Origin: Coccinella septempunctata
Lineage: Eukaryota > Arthropoda > Insecta > Coleoptera > Coccinellidae
Length of the DNA stretch: 64,000 nt
Direction of reading: 5' to 3'
Assembly: GCF_907165205.1 (NCBI RefSeq)
Contig: NC_058196.1
Span: forward strand, 32,654,501 to 32,718,500
Position 1 is the first letter of the stretch, and every line of letters starts with the position of its first letter. The notes beneath the pieces are model-generated. The model was not told where the DNA came from and did not search any database. It worked only from the letters and a program-made list of their open reading frames with translations. The position numbers were made by a program, and so were the translations under genes. This document shows, in pieces, positions 26,601 through 38,300 of this stretch.

Positions 26601-29600
26601 GCCCGGCTTCGAGGGGGAAAACGCGAGCCTTGTGGAGTCCCACAGGGGTCTGTTTTTGGGCTAACAATATCCGAAAAATGAATTCAGAACGACGTCGAAA
26701 CCTAAATTTCGATGTTTTTTTCATACCATGTGGCCTAACCTAACCTACAAGGCATCACGACGGTTTTGTGAGGGAAACCAGGCATTTCTTTCGAGTTTAA
26801 ACAGCTTTGGGCATACAAAAAAATCAACGCACCTCTCTAACTGTCCAGTAACCGTCTAGATGTCGACTATTGTTACATTTTTTTCATTCGTATCTACTTA
26901 TCGAGATGAAAGTCGAATTTCAATGGATTTTTTCTCAGGGTCCGATCAGATTCCAACAATTTCCGGTTGAAAAAGTCACAGAGTCGTCGATGAGACGGAT
27001 CGGGTATCGGTTTAAAAAAGTTGCAAAAATCACAGCCTTCAGACGTCATATCGGTGAGGGTTTAAGTCAATGTCGAACGTTCGTTACGATCGTGTGTGTA
27101 CGCAAGCAGGCGCGTCGAGTTTTGCACGCCCAAAGCTGTTCGGGAATTTCGTAGCACGAAACGTTTGTTTGCTATTCAGTATTCATCTAATTAATATTAT
27201 GACAATATTAGATACGGAATATGCGGATGCTTTGCGGGTTTCTTTGGTACCCCAGCACCACATCCTCCGTTACATCAAAGCCATTAAATGTCCATACTTT
27301 AAAAGCTAGCGAAAAATCGCAAATGTAAGTGTTAAAACCGAATATTTATCATACTCGAGTACTGTACAATACAAAAACAACAATAAAAACCAACCGGCTA
27401 TGTTATCTGAAAAAAAAAATGAAAAAACGACACAAACAATTAAAAAAAAGACAGAACCACACAAATTCGTTAAAAGTTACCAAGACGAAACGAACAAAAA
27501 CAAAGGAAATGTCAAGAGTAGGTCAGAACAAAATTGAAATCATTCTTGATACTTGACATCAACTACCAATCAGTGGTACCGGACCAGTTTTCGAGAAAAC
27601 TCTCTGGTCTTTCCCAAATTTACGATGTCACCATGTGTCTATTGATCTTATGTGTGCGAAGTTGTCACAGCACTTTTCGATCAACGAAAAAAATTGTGCT
27701 GTTGAGATTCTTTACTGATTTTTCGAACAATAGACCAATCTAGCACGGATTAAAAACATTAAAACACAACATTTCAAGTGCTTAGCTGGCCGATTCGATA
27801 CATTTCGTAAAATAACTCGAGAGCCGTAGAGAAAAATTTCAACTGGACGAAGCATTGCAAACATAGCACAATTCAGCACAAATTTAACAGTGCTGGAACA
27901 ACTTCGCGCACACAACGAACGCAAAAAGTTCAAACAGCTATGCACCGAACGAAGCTAAATATTTAAAAATTCGATCCTCACGTTCCAAAACACCGAACAG
28001 AACGTTAAGAATGCAGACACAAGGAATTTGGAAGAACATGATGACAAGTTAGTCGAAACTAGACGACATCCACAAGCTGTTCGAGGCAATGACGAAGGCG
28101 AACGATTTTCTTGTTGCATTTCCGACGATTATCCGTAAAAAACGCAGGGTCTTCAAAAAATTTTTGCTTCACCTTGTATCGATCGACCTCGCGTTCGTCA
28201 TCGCCCTTCTCAGTGTTAGATTTTTTTTTTAGTTTTTGTTATTTCTTCCCTCATCATATCTGTGCAAAATACAGATTACGTTATACTTTATTACATTGAA
28301 AAGGTCATCATCGGCCGGGTCAGTCACCAGAAAACATTTTATTTTTTTATTCGTGGCTTTGTGCATCATCAGAGTACGTCGTTCCGCGGGCGAGATTTAG
28401 AAATCGTGGAAAGTGTGGGGTAGATGCGCGGAAATGGATTTTTCGAAGGGAAACGCCCAATAAATTCGAGTCAACCAACCTTTCGATGTTGAAGGTGACA
28501 ACTGACACTTTAGTGACAACTGACACTTTAGTGACAACTGACGCCTCACCTCAATTTTTGAGTTGAATAGCGCCAAATCGATCAACTCCTTGTAGACAAC
28601 CTCTGAAGTGGAATATTCCATAAATTGCGCCAGTCCCTTCGAAAAAGCCCAGCTCCGAAACCGAAACGAAACAAAAAAATGGCGATTCTTAAGCTGAAGG
28701 CACCGTCGAATATAGCAAAGGTAGCTTTACTTACGTGGTTTGGGTCATAGGGCAGGAAATTCGCGTTCCGAGGCATAACCTCAAAAAGTGACAGCTAAAC
28801 TGACGTGTGACGTAAGAAATGGTGAATATCGCAGGAAATCATTTTAAATCGTTGGCGAAATGATTTCTAAAGCGGAAAACACCGGTTTGAGGTTGTTTTA
28901 AAGCGACAATATTCGGTTTGATTGTTTGAAGCCCTTCAATCCCTTCAATTGATGGCCTCTGAAATTGAATATTCCATAAATAACGTCAATTTCTTTGGGA
29001 AAACCCACTGTCGAATGTAAAGAAAACTTGTTTACTTACGTGTTTTGGACCACAGAACAGAAATTCGCAATCGGAGGCAACTTCAAAAGTGACAACTGAC
29101 AAGTATGACATATGAATCGAAAAAACGGTAAAAATCGAAGGGAATCACTTCAAATCGTTGGTAAAATGATTTCAAAAGTGAAATCATCCAACTAGACCGT
29201 CTGTAACCCCTGGATCGTGAGTTTAAAACGAAAAAAATCCCGAGCTATACCCGCCGATGCCTTCAGCGCGTAAAAACGCCGAGATAGTGACGCACAAAGC
29301 CGTTCGGAACGTTCAACAACAAACGCTCAAATCAACCATCGAATTAGACGTGTTTTTTTTGTTTTGTTGAGTGAGAGAGAGAGATAGAGACAAACGGAAC
29401 GTTTTGTAAATAAGGAAAATCACTTTCTTTCTCTGTCGCCGCCGCCCGCCGAGTCGACGGACAGCCTGCCGCGACTGGAGCGCTCTCTGTTGTTGTTGTT
29501 GTTGCCTCTGGGGGGACGGCCGTTGACGGCGTGTCCGCCGCCGTTGCCCCGCCCCCCGCCGCCGCCTCCCTTGCCATTTCCTTCGTGGTTGTTGTGTCTG

Positions 29601-32600
29601 TCGACGTTATTTACATAGTCAAAGTTACTACCGGAGTTGTTGTATCTGTCGTTCTGCTGCTGCTGCTGCTGGTTGCGGTAGCCGGAGCCGCGGCCGCGCC
29701 CGCCCCTGCCCCTCATCGAGCCGCGGGGACGGCCGCCGCCGTCCATGTCGCTGTTGTAGCCGCGGTCGTTCCGCCTGCCCATCGGCAGGCTCTGCATCGA
29801 GCCCAGGTTCGTGCCGTGGATGCTGCGCAGCTGCTCGTCGATCTCCAGTTTCTCCTGCCGGAGTTGCTCGACCTCCTGAAAAATCAAATAAATATTTCTC
29901 TCCAGGTATTTGGCCACGTTAAAGTCTCGATAGGAGAGTTTTTTTTTTCATTGAGAACTGGTCAGGATAAACAGCATCATCAGAAACTGTTGGAAAGTTG
30001 TCGACGTTAGTTTCGCTCTCATTGAAACTCATGGGTACCGGATAACTCGACCAACGATGACGGTCAAATCGATGTAGTCCGGCTACGCGAGCTCGGAAGG
30101 ATTTTTTGGACGGGGTTAGGTTAGGTGTCGTCTTAAAGTTCGTCAGTTTGATGAAATCGCATCGAACTTGAGGTATGCCATCTTGGATACTCGATTTTGG
30201 AGATTTTTTTTGTGTAAAATGAACAGTTTCGACGAGTTCTCTGTTGAAAAAGACTCGCCTTTGAGTACACCTTGTACGTGGAGTAGGCAAGGTCCTAATA
30301 GGTATATACAAATTTCGTAAGCACCCAGTGATAGAGGCAAGAGGGGAAAATCAGTTGATTTGGAGCGTTGGGAAATCCCTATACAGGATGAGTCTTCGAC
30401 TTGTATAAAATTTTAATGGTAGATACTTGAGGTTCAAAGAAACACTGTTTTCCTATACCATTTTTTCCGAATAGGCTCTGATAAAAAGATATAGCCATTT
30501 TAAATTTGCATAATGAGCTAAGCCACCCCTGGAAAGAATTACCTTCAGGATAACTAGCTATATCTGTGACTCTACAGTCTGTGAATCTTTTAAACAGACT
30601 AGGTTTTCATATCGTTCCTATATTATATGTTGTGAAAGGGTATATCAGTCACCAGGAACCTCAGTTTTTATACAGTTTATTCAATTAGCTACGTTTCGAG
30701 ACTTTTAGTTTCTTCCTCAGGCTATGAATATTAGATAAATAGACTTTTCCTTTGAAACATTGTGCAAAATCGTGGTTGTAAATAAATAATATAATAAACA
30801 TCTCTGGGGGACAACAATCTCTTTGACGTATATCAATATCGGGTTCATAAATGGAAAATTATTGATATACATCAAAGAGATTGTTGTCCCCCAGAGATGT
30901 TTATTATATTATTTATTTACAACCACGATTTTGAACAATGTTTCAAAGGAAAAAGTCTATTTATCTAATATTCATAGCTTGAAGAAGGGACTAAAAGTCT
31001 CGAAACGTAACTAATTGAATAAATTGTATAAAAACTGAGGTTCCCGGTGACTGATATACCCTTTCACAACTTTTAAACAGAGTTGTATTCAGCCAAAGTA
31101 TCCAATTTTCAAATTTCACAGAAAGTTTTTAATTTTTGAACGTCAAATTACTCGAAAACGGCGCATTTTACGAGAAAATATGAATACTTTCAGTTTACAA
31201 AACCTTCAAATACTCATTCGGTAGCGTCCATTTTAGTTTCAAGAGTTGGGTTCTTCGAATTTTTGGTTTTTTATGGTACTTAATGATCATAATGAGAAAA
31301 CTGGAAGACGTGGGTGATATCTTGTGTTCGAAAAAGATTCATCAAATAAATGAAAAACTATGTTTCGAAAATTATTTCATTCGATAAAACCGATTGTGAG
31401 TAAAACTAAAAATGAACTTTTTTACGGTTTTTCAACAGCCTGTATCTTTTAAACCGAGCCGATTCGGAAAAAATGGTGAAGGAAAAAAGTGTTTCTTTTG
31501 ACCTCGAGAAACTACTCTTAACATATTTGTACGAATCGAAGACTCACCCTGTATGTGAGCAAACCGCTGCATCTCGAGGGTCGCGAAAAAAAAAACAGTG
31601 CCAAACGAAAGACGAATAACCGGAGCTTGCCTAGCAGATATTCTCAAACCGAAAGATTCACTTCGGAAAAAAAATTAATTCGAAAATAATTAACCTTTAT
31701 ATAAACTGATCCAAAATACACTTTATCTAGTTATTCATATGGAAAGTACAGGAGATCAGTGTTTAAGCGTATTCAATTTCATTATGAAGTAATATTGAAT
31801 TATCGACACATAAAAAGCACATGATTGGAAAGAGTTAACGCATTGTTGCACCGTATAGAAAGAAGAGTTGATAAATGGATAAGACAACGTCTTTTAAACA
31901 TCAACGACATTCCAATTACACCAACTTTACTCAATTTTAGTTACAAAAACTCAAAAAAATTATTCCAAGGCCAACAGACTACTTTCAAAAAAGTGAGTGG
32001 AGTATCGCTATCGAATTACAGTTTCCAATGGACCTTGCCACCTCCGTTTAAATCATTCCCATCAAGGAGACATCATAAAATCGACAAAAAAAAAAATAAA
32101 ATATCGACTCACCCTCAGATGCGCCAGGTGATACTGTATCAGGACCTTGGCGTTCGTTATACTATCCACCGTACCCACAAACACGAAAGTCACCTGACCC
32201 TCCTCCCTCGGGATCGTCGGCTGCGGCTCGTTCTCCCCCTCAATCTTCACCCGAACGACGCAGCTCTTATCGACTATCTCCTGGATGATCCTACCGCTCT
32301 TCCCTATCACCTTGCCGACCAGGTTCCTGGGCACCTGGAGCGACTCCTCGCTGTACTCCAACATGGACCTGGCCTTCTTCACCGCCAGTTCAGTCTGAAA
32401 ACGGAAATTCGTGAGCGGGATCACAGAAAAATCCGTCAAATGTCAAACTGACATTGACATATTTGACAACTGACAGAACTATTGCTACATTTCTGTGAAT
32501 CTTTAATTTTGTTCATAGCTCACCTCTCCGTATATTTTGAATGTACAGGAATTTTCTTCTAGCTCTATGTTCGTGACCCCCTCGATCTTCCTGGCCTGCT

Positions 32601-34995
32601 GGATGTTGGCGCCGTGTGCCCCGATCGCCAGACCCATGAGATCCTCCCTCACGCTGAACTCGTCGGAATATCTACAAGAAAACGATCTGTTCACGCATCA
32701 AGGTAAAGACAACCTCAGATAAGTCCACCGATTGATGTAACAAGAGACGAACGAACATACATAACCCATCCACAACATAAAGGAGGCTTCGTTAAACTCA
32801 AAAAATTCAACATAACATGCCACCCAACCAACGACAGACAGAAAGGGGAGAAACACAATCCTGGCTCGAGAGAACGTAAAAGAAACCATGCAAACAACGT
32901 AAAACATTAACGGTACAAAAAAAATAAGACCCCATGCCAGGAACTTGGACACAATCCGAAAATTGCCATAAAAAGAACGCCAGATGAGAGCCAGGACCGA
33001 CGACAAAAGTATAAGAGATTGCACCCCCGTTTTCCCCCAACGATTTCTCCTCTACATTGCTACATTCATGCTACGTGTGGGTGTGTGTGTCTTTGGTGAG
33101 TCTCACCTGGAGTTCGCCCTTGTACCCTCGTAATTAGAGGTGCGCACGTGCGAGGGCTTGTACCTCCTGAAATAGAGAACATACAACAAGTCAAGGTCGA
33201 GCGTCTCTTCTGGCTGTGATACAAACACACAAACATCTTTTTAGGCAATTTCGGATCACCCAAATTGAGGGATGGAAAATATTGGGTACTTTCGAAACAA
33301 AACTTGCACTGAAAACACACGATTAAAGTAGAAAGGAATATCGAAGATCGAAATTTTCGTCATCTTTCAACGATCTTATCTAACCTTATTCCCGATAACC
33401 TAAAGACATTTTCAAGACTCACCCTGTAAACTTTAATCTAAAAAACCACCTAGCACGATATAAAACCAACTCACCCTCCAACGGAAGCCAGCTTGGTGCT
33501 CTCCAACTGCCTAACAGCCTCCTCGGTACGCTTAAGTAAGAACACCTTCTGCGATAGACTCCTAAAGTGCATGTCCTGCAGCAATGAAGCAGTCCTCGCG
33601 CTGGCCTCGCTCCTGGATATCACCAAGAGCACCCCCTTCTCCGGCACGTACCTGATAAGGGCTGCCCCTATCGCCTTCTGGAATTCCTTGTGTGCGTTCT
33701 CGATCTTGTCGCTGAGGATGAAAGGACTAAAGGAAACAGGGGGATCAGGCCGTTTTTATTACATAAAGAGACTCACCACTCCCTCAAACCTTCAGGCACC
33801 TCGATCTCGAACTTGAAGAACATGTTCTTCGTGATCGGTGGGTTGTTGTTTTTCGGCCTCAACCGATCCACACTGACGATTTCTGTGTATGTGGTCTCCC
33901 AGCCGGAATATTCTAATACGTAAAAATCACCCTTCATCATCTGTAAAAAGTAACAAAACTTGAAATTTTCATAGTGAAAAGTAAGGTTAAACTGTCAACC
34001 AATCAAAACATCTCACAGAAACAGTGTTACCAATCTCAACTGACAGTTACTTAACCTACAACCATTGACAAATTGATCAAAACAATGTTCAATACGTTGA
34101 AATTACTCACTTTAATTCTACATTTCCACCAACCGTATCCATCTTGATTGTTGGCTCTCGAATATACCTCTACCTCCATATTCTCAGTGAATTCTGTTTT
34201 TTGGTCAGGCTTTGGCGGTAACCTGACCTGTGCAAAGGGAAACCTAGAATCTGGCTGCCACCTACGGACAATAAAAAACAGGTTACTTTACCTCCTTTCA
34301 CTAGTTCAAACCATCAACTTACTCATCTTCGAAATGTATTAAAACCTCATCATCGAATACGTCCAAGACGTAACCCTGCAAAAACAAAAATGCTGTATTT
34401 TTTTCATCACATTCAACGTCATAAATCCTAATGAAACAACAAAAGATAGGATAAGATCAGATGAAAAAGGGGAATCCCTGACAGCTCGTATTATCTTCTT
34501 TTACGCTTGAATTATGTAATGTTTTGGTTGATACACTAGTTAATTTCAGTAAGCAATGATTCATTACAGTGAGTAATATCCAATATTAAAAGATATCGTT
34601 CTTGAGAAAGGTAATTTGATATGGTCTAACATAACCTTTTACTCTACGCGGTAAGAACGATTAGAGCTTTGTCCAGCCTACAAATACGTGAGGAAAGGTT
34701 CGTGTTGTTAATCAACGAAATTCATTATGGGAATTTTGGCGAAATTAACACATGGAATTTTCACGCCCTGTCAAATGGTCATGGCGTCAAAAGAACCGCG
34801 TTTAGCAATCCTCTAAACCCGTCAGTTCTACGTAAGTATATGAGTAATATCACCGTATTTAACGTGGATTAGACGACCGATTATCGAAATATGGAAAAAT
34901 GCCCATCACAACGAACACAATTTCATACTTTCCGGTGGACGTACCTTGTAAAGAGCCCCATTTTCACCGCAAACTTCCACTGCTACGTCCTCCAT
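23614..34995 (-). CDS. FMR1: FMRP/FXR-family RNA-binding protein
   Basis: Twelve exons join in phase: 34995-34945, 34375-34323, 34261-34111, 33940-33777, 33711-33475, 33166-33107, 32671-32524, 32394-32113, 29875-29632, 25439-25245, 24625-24503, 23774-23614. Total 1869 nt, 622 aa. Domain order is that of the family: two Agenet/Tudor modules (about 1-128), KH0 (about 140-218), KH1 with GAHG loop (about 239-288), KH2 with GKSG loop (289-382), a leucine-rich NES-like helix ([16 protein letters not shown], from 383), an RGG-type stretch (about 432-450), and a basic/acidic tail with [23 protein letters not shown] and a C-terminus EPLVNGTAA, close to vertebrate FMRP ends. FMRP binds mRNA and polysomes and represses translation, notably at synapses and in the germ line. 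KH2 keeps the isoleucine of the KVIGK motif and lacks the long vertebrate loop insertion. The start is the only ATG before the conserved MEDVAVEV; the flanking gene WDR44 is divergent. Confidence 0.95.
25440..29419. other. Large FMR1 intron
   Basis: No independent gene is supported. It holds three copies of gtgacaactgacacttta-like 18-mers (about 28495-28545) and a diverged duplication (about 28595-28880 against 28945-29195) in which each copy carries a strong minus-strand donor-like GTAAGTAA. The rest is AT-rich unique sequence. Confidence 0.5.
28595..29195 (-). repeat. Diverged tandem duplication carrying donor-like sites
   Basis: The two halves share, in order, 'gaatattccataaat', 'ttacttacgtg', 'gaaattcgc' and 'aaatcgttgg' with 'aaatgattt'. 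On the minus strand each has CACGTAAGTAA, an ideal 5' splice site. In the first copy (around 28730-28776) the donor is preceded by an ATG and 14 open codons ([14 protein letters not shown]). The second copy lacks the ATG. Confidence 0.55.
29420..29875 (-). CDS. FMR1: FMR1 alternative terminal exon (read-through of the RGG exon)
   Basis: The NES/RGG exon stays open past the donor at 29632/29631 (CCG|GTAGTA) for 70 further codons, to a TGA at 29420-29422. The extension is strongly biased: Asn/Gly-rich, with RG motifs such as [12 protein letters not shown] and [10 protein letters not shown], ending [13 protein letters not shown]. Joined to the eight upstream exons it gives a 533-aa isoform that lacks the conserved EPLVNGT tail. 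Using the internal donor leaves one base, which is the phase the exon at 25439 needs (G+AT gives Asp). Both forms are therefore consistent. Which is expressed, and where it is polyadenylated, cannot be read from sequence. Confidence 0.7.
   Translation of the reverse strand, partial: EVEQLRQEKLEIDEQLRSIHGTNLGSMQSLPMGRRNDRGYNSDMDGGGRPRGSMRGRGGRGRGSGYRNQQQQQQNDRYNNSGSNFDYVNNVDRHNNHEGNGKGGGGGGRGNGGGHAVNGRPPRGNNNNNRERSSRGRLSVDSAGGGDRERK
30382..31553. mobile_element. TIR element (mariner-type ends), interrupted by a foldback
   Basis: The left end is tacaggatgagtcttcgac and the right end reads as its near complement (gactcaccctgta). The inverted similarity extends tens of bases inward through the 'acttgagg' and 'aaagaaacac' blocks. 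TA flanks both ends, as for Tc1/mariner-type insertions. The interior matches the uninterrupted copy at 56705-57383 except for a nested hairpin insertion. No transposase is present, so it is non-autonomous. Confidence 0.75.
30629..31070. mobile_element. Foldback element with 209-bp arms
   Basis: The left arm (30629-30837) and right arm (30861-31070) are nearly exact reverse complements separated by about 23 nt. Paired landmarks include gtgaaagggtatatcagtc with its complement at the far end, and 'aacatctctgggggacaaca' with its complement. The motif cttttaaacag occurs on both sides of the insertion (about 30588 and 31070), which fits a 10-11-bp target duplication inside the host TIR element. 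Confidence 0.85.
33107..33166 (-). other. FMR1: 60-nt in-frame FMR1 exon, possible cassette
   Basis: This small exon encodes about 20 residues (core [19 protein letters not shown]) between KH0 and KH1. It has a TATTTCAG acceptor and a GTGAGA donor. Its length is a multiple of three, and skipping restores a glycine codon at the junction (GG+A), giving SVGG followed directly by YSDEF. The skipped form is closer in length to vertebrate FMRP at this point. Confidence 0.6.
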
Positions 34996-35325
34996 GTTGA
35001 TTTACTTTAATTTACTTCTTGGGAGAGGAAAGTCCTTCTACAATTCTGTTTCTCTTCTGTCTGTCGAGTTGATGAAACAAGTTTCTGCCGCCACTGTACA
35101 ATGAGAAAGACGAAGATAACAACTGTGGTTTCGCGTCTGCCGAAATTGGTTAGAAAGGGAAAGAAAAAGAAAAATTTTGACAGATGTGGCGCTAGTGAGG
35201 AGGAATTTGTAGATTTCGTTCATGAGTACAAATGCAAATAAAAATAATGTTGAATGTTTTAAAAAATTTGAACGAAATGAAGGCAAACTGATGTTTTTCG
35301 AAAATGCATCCTCACAAATTCCAAA
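34996..35325. promoter_or_regulatory. Divergent FMR1/WDR44 promoter region (330 bp)
   Basis: The two start codons lie head to head with only 330 bp between them. This stretch must hold both 5' UTRs unless upstream exons exist. I see no TATA box. A tttgacagatgtggcgctag motif at about 35175-35194 matches the TGACA plus TGGCGC words that recur near other gene starts here. Confidence 0.6.
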
Positions 35326-38300
35326 ATGTCAAATAACAGTGATTCTGATGAATTTTACGATGCCGAGGAAGACGTATCAAGTCATCCTAATAGAAGGTAT
35401 TAAATTCAAACTTTGACCTGTTACATACCTTATATAGAATTTAAAAGGTTTGGGAATTATTCTCAATAGCACTTCAGTCTCACTTGACAATCACCTTTCA
35501 ACTTATGTTAGAAACAATTGAAGTTTTAAAAGGATTTAAAAGTCATATGATGCTTGGTAACGTCAAAAATCAACAATTTTTTAATTTAGCAGAAAATCGC
35601 GAACATTATCTAGGGATTTGACGCAGCGAGCGAATTCTGAGCCTAATGTCTTCAAAAAATGCCAATCGAACAAAGATGAAGCCAGCAAGGACGAAGATGA
35701 GACTGTACGTACATTAGTGGTCTGAAATTCTATCATTCATTGTATCAATTTCAGTCTGAAGCATCCTCAGATGCACTCGGTAGGAATAGGAAAAAATTCA
35801 AGGAATTGAGACAAAAACTTCAAAATGACGATGATGATCCCCCTATCGGGGAGTGTGTTCAACCAGACAGTCAAACATCGTCTGTAGAGGGGGTTTCAGT
35901 GGGTCCTAGCAAAATAACCCAACCGTTCAGGGTGATCGAACATGATACTGTTAGTTTACAAAGTCACAGTTCACTGGGACGGTTGGGGAGGATTTTAGGA
36001 AACGCAACTGACTCAGGTTAGTAAGAAAGAAGTAGGGTTAAGGAACAAGACAATTCCACTTGAAACTTTGAGTGTATTGAATGAGTGCTGGATTTAACCC
36101 TCAGGAACCATCCCGGAAAATGGCAGAAAAGCAGTGTCAGTCTCAGCCTTGTCTTCGAGCTCGCTGGACTCAGGTTCCACACCGAGTTCGAAGGGAGTCT
36201 CTCAGTTCCCCAGTATATCCACCTTGACCGCTATCAGACCAGCACAAAACGTAGAGACTCCCGCGAAACTCCAAGAACCTGACGTCATAGCGAGCACCAA
36301 GACATCTACTGCTACTTCTTCCTCCCTGATCAAGGCTCCGGTGGCTCCACCCAGGAGAAAAAAGAAGAACAAAGAGGTCGGATCGCTAAATTTGACGGTA
36401 GGTCAAGTGAAGGGTTTTTCAGTCAGTAAATAGCTGGAAAGCTTAATGATTTTCGTGGAAATGGGAAAAAGGGTTCTTGAGTTTTTGGGTTTTTTTTCGA
36501 AAAAATTGTAGGCATGCTACAGTTGGCAATTTTAAGCCCATATCGATGTTTAATTGTACACGTTGACGCTCATTTGCAGTCTTTTAGTTTCGGTCAGAAT
36601 CGATTCAGGCGATTTCGAGTATTTTGAACAGTCAAAAGTGCGCCATGTTTGTCAAGGACATTGACAAATAATCATCAGTGAACTCTTCTTCTTTTAGAGT
36701 TCACTGATAATCATAGAAATAATGATATAGGTTAGAAAATCTATGCGAATAACTGTAATTTTGACGTCCGACAAAAAATGGCGGATAAACCAATAGAAAA
36801 TGAGATAGCCTATGTTGCCACGTGGGGATATATAAGCAGAGTTTCAGAATTGCATCTCGGAGTAGTCAGCGAGCAGATTTTCAGGTTGCTTTGCTCTAAT
36901 CGTAATAAAGGAACGGTATTGATGTAACATATTGTAAAGATGCGATTTTGGAAAGAACCAATAGGCGCAGTAGAAGAGCTGTGCTTCTAGCGCCCTCTGG
37001 GTCAGCCAAGCATATAAAATCTACGGATCTTTCGACCTACTTCGAAAGTTGACCTACTTTTACCTGGTTTTACATTCTGTAGGTCTCTGAATTAACCCTT
37101 TTGGTTACTGATACTTAAAACTTGTCCTGAAAATCTTATAAAACATCAACTCTTTGGATTTATCGCCCCCAAACGCCTAGTTCTAGCAGATTTCTTCATT
37201 GTAGAGCCCATATTGATGTTTAATTGTACACGTTTATGCTCATTTGCAGTCTTTCGGTTTCGGTCAGAATCGATCCAGGCGATTTCGAGTTTTTTTGAAC
37301 TGTCAAAAGTCAGCCGTGTTTTTTCAAGGACGTAGACAAATAATCATAGAAATAATAAAATAGGTTAGAAAATCTATGCAAATAACTGTCATTTTGACGT
37401 CCGACAAAACGTGGGGGATTAACCAATAGAAAATGAGACAGCCTATGTCGCCACTGTGGGGGGGTATATTGTCCAATAAGTCCATAGACATAGAGACATG
37501 AGCTGAGCGATGTCAGCATGAATTTGGCTTTTTAATAGAAAGAGAGAAATAATCGTCGGGCATTTACCTGTCTCTATTTGTTCACTTAGAGGTGAGCGTG
37601 GACCAATAAAAATTCTACAAAGAGGTAACTGCATGCCCGATGTTCAGTTTCTCTCTGTCACTTTTTTGACCCTATTTCATGCATAGATAGAAAGGGAAGG
37701 CACAGTTAATGTCTATATGTCTATGATAAAGTCACTGTAGAAGAGCCGTGCTTCTAGCGCCCTCTGGGTCAACCCAGCATATAAAATCTACGGCTCTTTC
37801 GACCTACTTTGAAAGTAGACCTACTTTTACCTGGTTTCTACTCTTCTGTAGGTCTCTGAACTAACCTCTTTGGCTACTAATACTTACAACATGTTCTGAA
37901 AATCGTATAAAACTCATCTCTTTGGATTTATCGCCACCAAACGCCTAGTTTGTTGTCATTTATCGTTCTCCGCAGAAATCGGCTTCCACGACAACATTCC
38001 AAACTTCTTCCCATCACCTGGCCAGTCCCATAAGCACGGTGGAGTCCCTGACCAGAGAATTCGAGCATTCCCTTCCCAAACAATCCTCCTTACCGTCCTC
38101 CAAGGAGCCGCCGGAGGTCCAAGAATCCAAGAGTTCGAAGAGCTCCAGGAACTCCACCTTGAAGTCGGTACATTCGCTGGACATAAACCAGGCCCTGAAG
38201 GGCCAGTTCGTGGTGAAGCCCCAGGACACCGAGAGTTACAAGGCGAGGAAGAGTTCCAAGGTGGAGATCGCTGAAAAGGTCGGATGCATGTCTTTGGTCA

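Larger units (their letters stand above)
29876..32112. other. FMR1 intron between the KH2 and RGG exons
   Basis: Occupied mainly by a 1.17-kb TIR element with a hairpin nested inside it (listed separately). The flanks at 29876-30381 and 31554-32112 are AT-rich and show no exon. Confidence 0.6.

Noticed and set aside
29531..30010. 159-codon Ala/Val-rich plus-strand frame
   Set aside because: It is the antisense shadow of the GC-rich FMR1 RGG exon.
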